From Oscillospiraceae bacterium (lineage in GTDB: Bacteria; Bacillota; Clostridia; Oscillospirales; Oscillospiraceae), in assembly GCA_015068335.1 (NCBI GenBank), contig SVKT01000071.1, forward strand, positions 1 to 8,098: 8,098 bases of DNA, read 5' to 3'. Position numbers and translations under genes: made by a program. Below, piece after piece: positions 7,053-8,098 of the stretch. Within the stretch, counting starts at the first letter, position 1. Every line of letters begins with the position of its first letter. The notes beneath the pieces are model-generated. The model was not told the origin of the DNA, made no database searches, and worked only from the letters and a program-made list of their open reading frames with translations.

Positions 7053-8098
7053 TCCGCCGCCTCCTTTCCCCGCAGGAAGTACACCGTGTCCAGCGCCACC
7101 GTGCTCATAGCAGCGGTGATGCGTTCCGGCGTAACGTCCCGCACCTGTGCGGCCAGTTCCTCCGGCGTTTCCTGCTGGCCGGTGGCAGCCTGTCCCAGAT
7201 AGAAGTTTTCCAGTTTGCCCTGGGAATCCCCCATAGAGGCATAGGCGTTGAGCAGCGTACTGCGGGCGGCTTCCAGTTCCCAGTCTTCCAGTTCGCCTTT
7301 GCACACAGCATCCAGTTGGCGGAGGATCTCGTCGTAGGCCTCCTGATACTTGTCAAACTCGATGCCGGAGGAAACGGTGATGATCCCCTTCTGGCGATGA
7401 TAGAGGGAAGATGCGTAATAGCAAAGAGACAGTTTCTCCCGCACATTCATAAACAGTTTAGAGTTGCTGCTGCCGCCAAAGAGGGTGTTGCCCATCAGCA
7501 GCGCCGCGGTATCGCCGCTGCCGCAGGAAAAGCCCATCCCCAGTTTGCCCTGGGTCACATCCATAGACTCCTCGATCCGCAGGGGTTCCTGCCGCAGACT
7601 GTGGCGCTGCGCAGGCAGAAGTTCCGCCACGCTCTCTCTCGGCAGGGTAGCAAAGGCGGCTCGCAGCGCCTGCTCCACCCGTTCCCGCGTGGCGCTGCCG
7701 CTGTAAAACAGTTCCAGCCTGGACGTGGCGATCAGCCGGGTGTACTGGGCATACAGTTTCTTGGGCTGCAACTTTTCGGCGCTTTCCTCGCTGCCGAGGC
7801 GCGGGACGCCATAGGCCTCTCCCGCGCACATCTCCCGCAGGAGGCGGCTGTCCGCATATTCCCGCTTGTCGTTGATCTGGCTGCGGATGGCATCGATCAG
7901 GTTGGTCTTTTCGCTCTCAAAATAGGCGGGCACAAAGCGGCCGGACTGGGTAACGGGATCGCAGATCAACTCACCCAGAAGGGCCGCCACGTTTTCCAGC
8001 AGGCGCTCCTTTCCGGGGGCAAAGCGATCGTCGATCATACTGGCCACAAAACCCACACATTGGGTCTCGCCCTTTTTCCGGACGGTATATTCGATACG
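7049..8098 (-). CDS. ymfF: M16-family peptidase homologue, YmfF-like (N-terminus outside window)
   Basis: 349 residues plus the stop are visible; the frame stays open through the window edge, so roughly 75-80 N-terminal residues are missing, judged from the usual length near 425. The stretch QINDKREYADSRLLREMC and the second-domain run NTLFGGSSNSKLFMNVREKL followed by CYYASS are typical of YmfF, the partner normally encoded just before YmfH. YmfF proteins usually lack a functional zinc motif and act as the non-catalytic half of an M16 pair; that region is outside the window and cannot be checked. A GTG at 8056 is in frame but is internal, because the residues before it (ending VRKKGETQC) continue the same domain. 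Its TGA overlaps the start of the next gene as ATGA. No signal peptide can be assessed. Confidence 0.88.
   Translation of the reverse strand, partial: RIEYTVRKKGETQCVGFVASMIDDRFAPGKERLLENVAALLGELICDPVTQSGRFVPAYFESEKTNLIDAIRSQINDKREYADSRLLREMCAGEAYGVPRLGSEESAEKLQPKKLYAQYTRLIATSRLELFYSGSATRERVEQALRAAFATLPRESVAELLPAQRHSLRQEPLRIEESMDVTQGKLGMGFSCGSGDTAALLMGNTLFGGSSNSKLFMNVREKLSLCYYASSLYHRQKGIITVSSGIEFDKYQEAYDEILRQLDAVCKGELEDWELEAARSTLLNAYASMGDSQGKLENFYLGQAATGQQETPEELAAQVRDVTPERITAAMSTVALDTVYFLRGKEAAE

Noticed and set aside
5664..7202. A 512-codon open frame on the + strand opposite the YmfH-like and lgt genes
   Set aside because: It mirrors the real minus-strand genes, has no recognisable domain, is rich in His/Gly/Gln as expected for antisense of high-GC genes, and crosses the lgt-peptidase gene boundary.
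1..8098. Mobile element, CRISPR array, tRNA, toxin-antitoxin or defence cassette
   Set aside because: All substantial coding space is taken by recognisable transporter and housekeeping genes; no spaced repeats, cloverleaf, transposase or defence domain was found.

Overview
The window looks like chromosomal, gene-dense DNA from a high-GC member of the Clostridia, most likely an Oscillospirales/Ruminococcaceae-type gut anaerobe. The reasons are roughly 58-60% GC by eye, strong AAAGGAGG-type ribosome binding sites, TTG and GTG starts, and protein motifs of Firmicutes type (the Lgt signature, a YmfF/YmfH-like peptidase pair, a NupNOPQ-like transporter). The taxonomic call is inference. No RNA gene, insertion sequence, phage gene or CRISPR array is visible.

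Bases 1-3881 (+ strand) hold a BMP-family ABC importer operon. It starts with the last 26 codons of what is probably the substrate-binding lipoprotein, followed by a hairpin terminator (95-125). Next come a tandem ATPase (246-1799), a first permease (1792-2889) and a second permease (2886-3881). These three genes overlap by 8 and 4 nt and are probably translationally coupled. The best-known relatives import nucleosides such as guanosine; the substrate here cannot be read from the sequence.

A hairpin with T-runs on both sides (3892-3924) sits between this operon and a convergent minus-strand operon and can serve both.

Bases 8098-3934 (- strand) read in transcription order: a YmfF-like M16 peptidase homologue whose N-terminus is beyond the window (8098-7049), a YmfH-like M16 peptidase with an intact HxxEH zinc site (7052-5784), lgt, prolipoprotein diacylglyceryl transferase (5755-4757), and folD, methylenetetrahydrofolate dehydrogenase/cyclohydrolase (4773-3934). 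The genes overlap or lie within 28 nt of each other, so they look like one transcription unit. Lgt carries an unusual 44-residue acidic, alanine-rich C-terminal tail.

The least ordinary signal is not a gene. Scanned by eye, the window has no CATG, no CTAG and only one AGCT, although composition predicts about 30 of each. Codon choice follows the same rule across codon boundaries: Thr, Gly, Asn and Asp codons before Met avoid their usual C-ending form, and Gln-Leu pairs avoid CAG-CTG. This suggests long-term selection against two or more palindromic tetranucleotides, as expected from restriction-modification pressure. No modification gene is present in the window, so the cause is untested.
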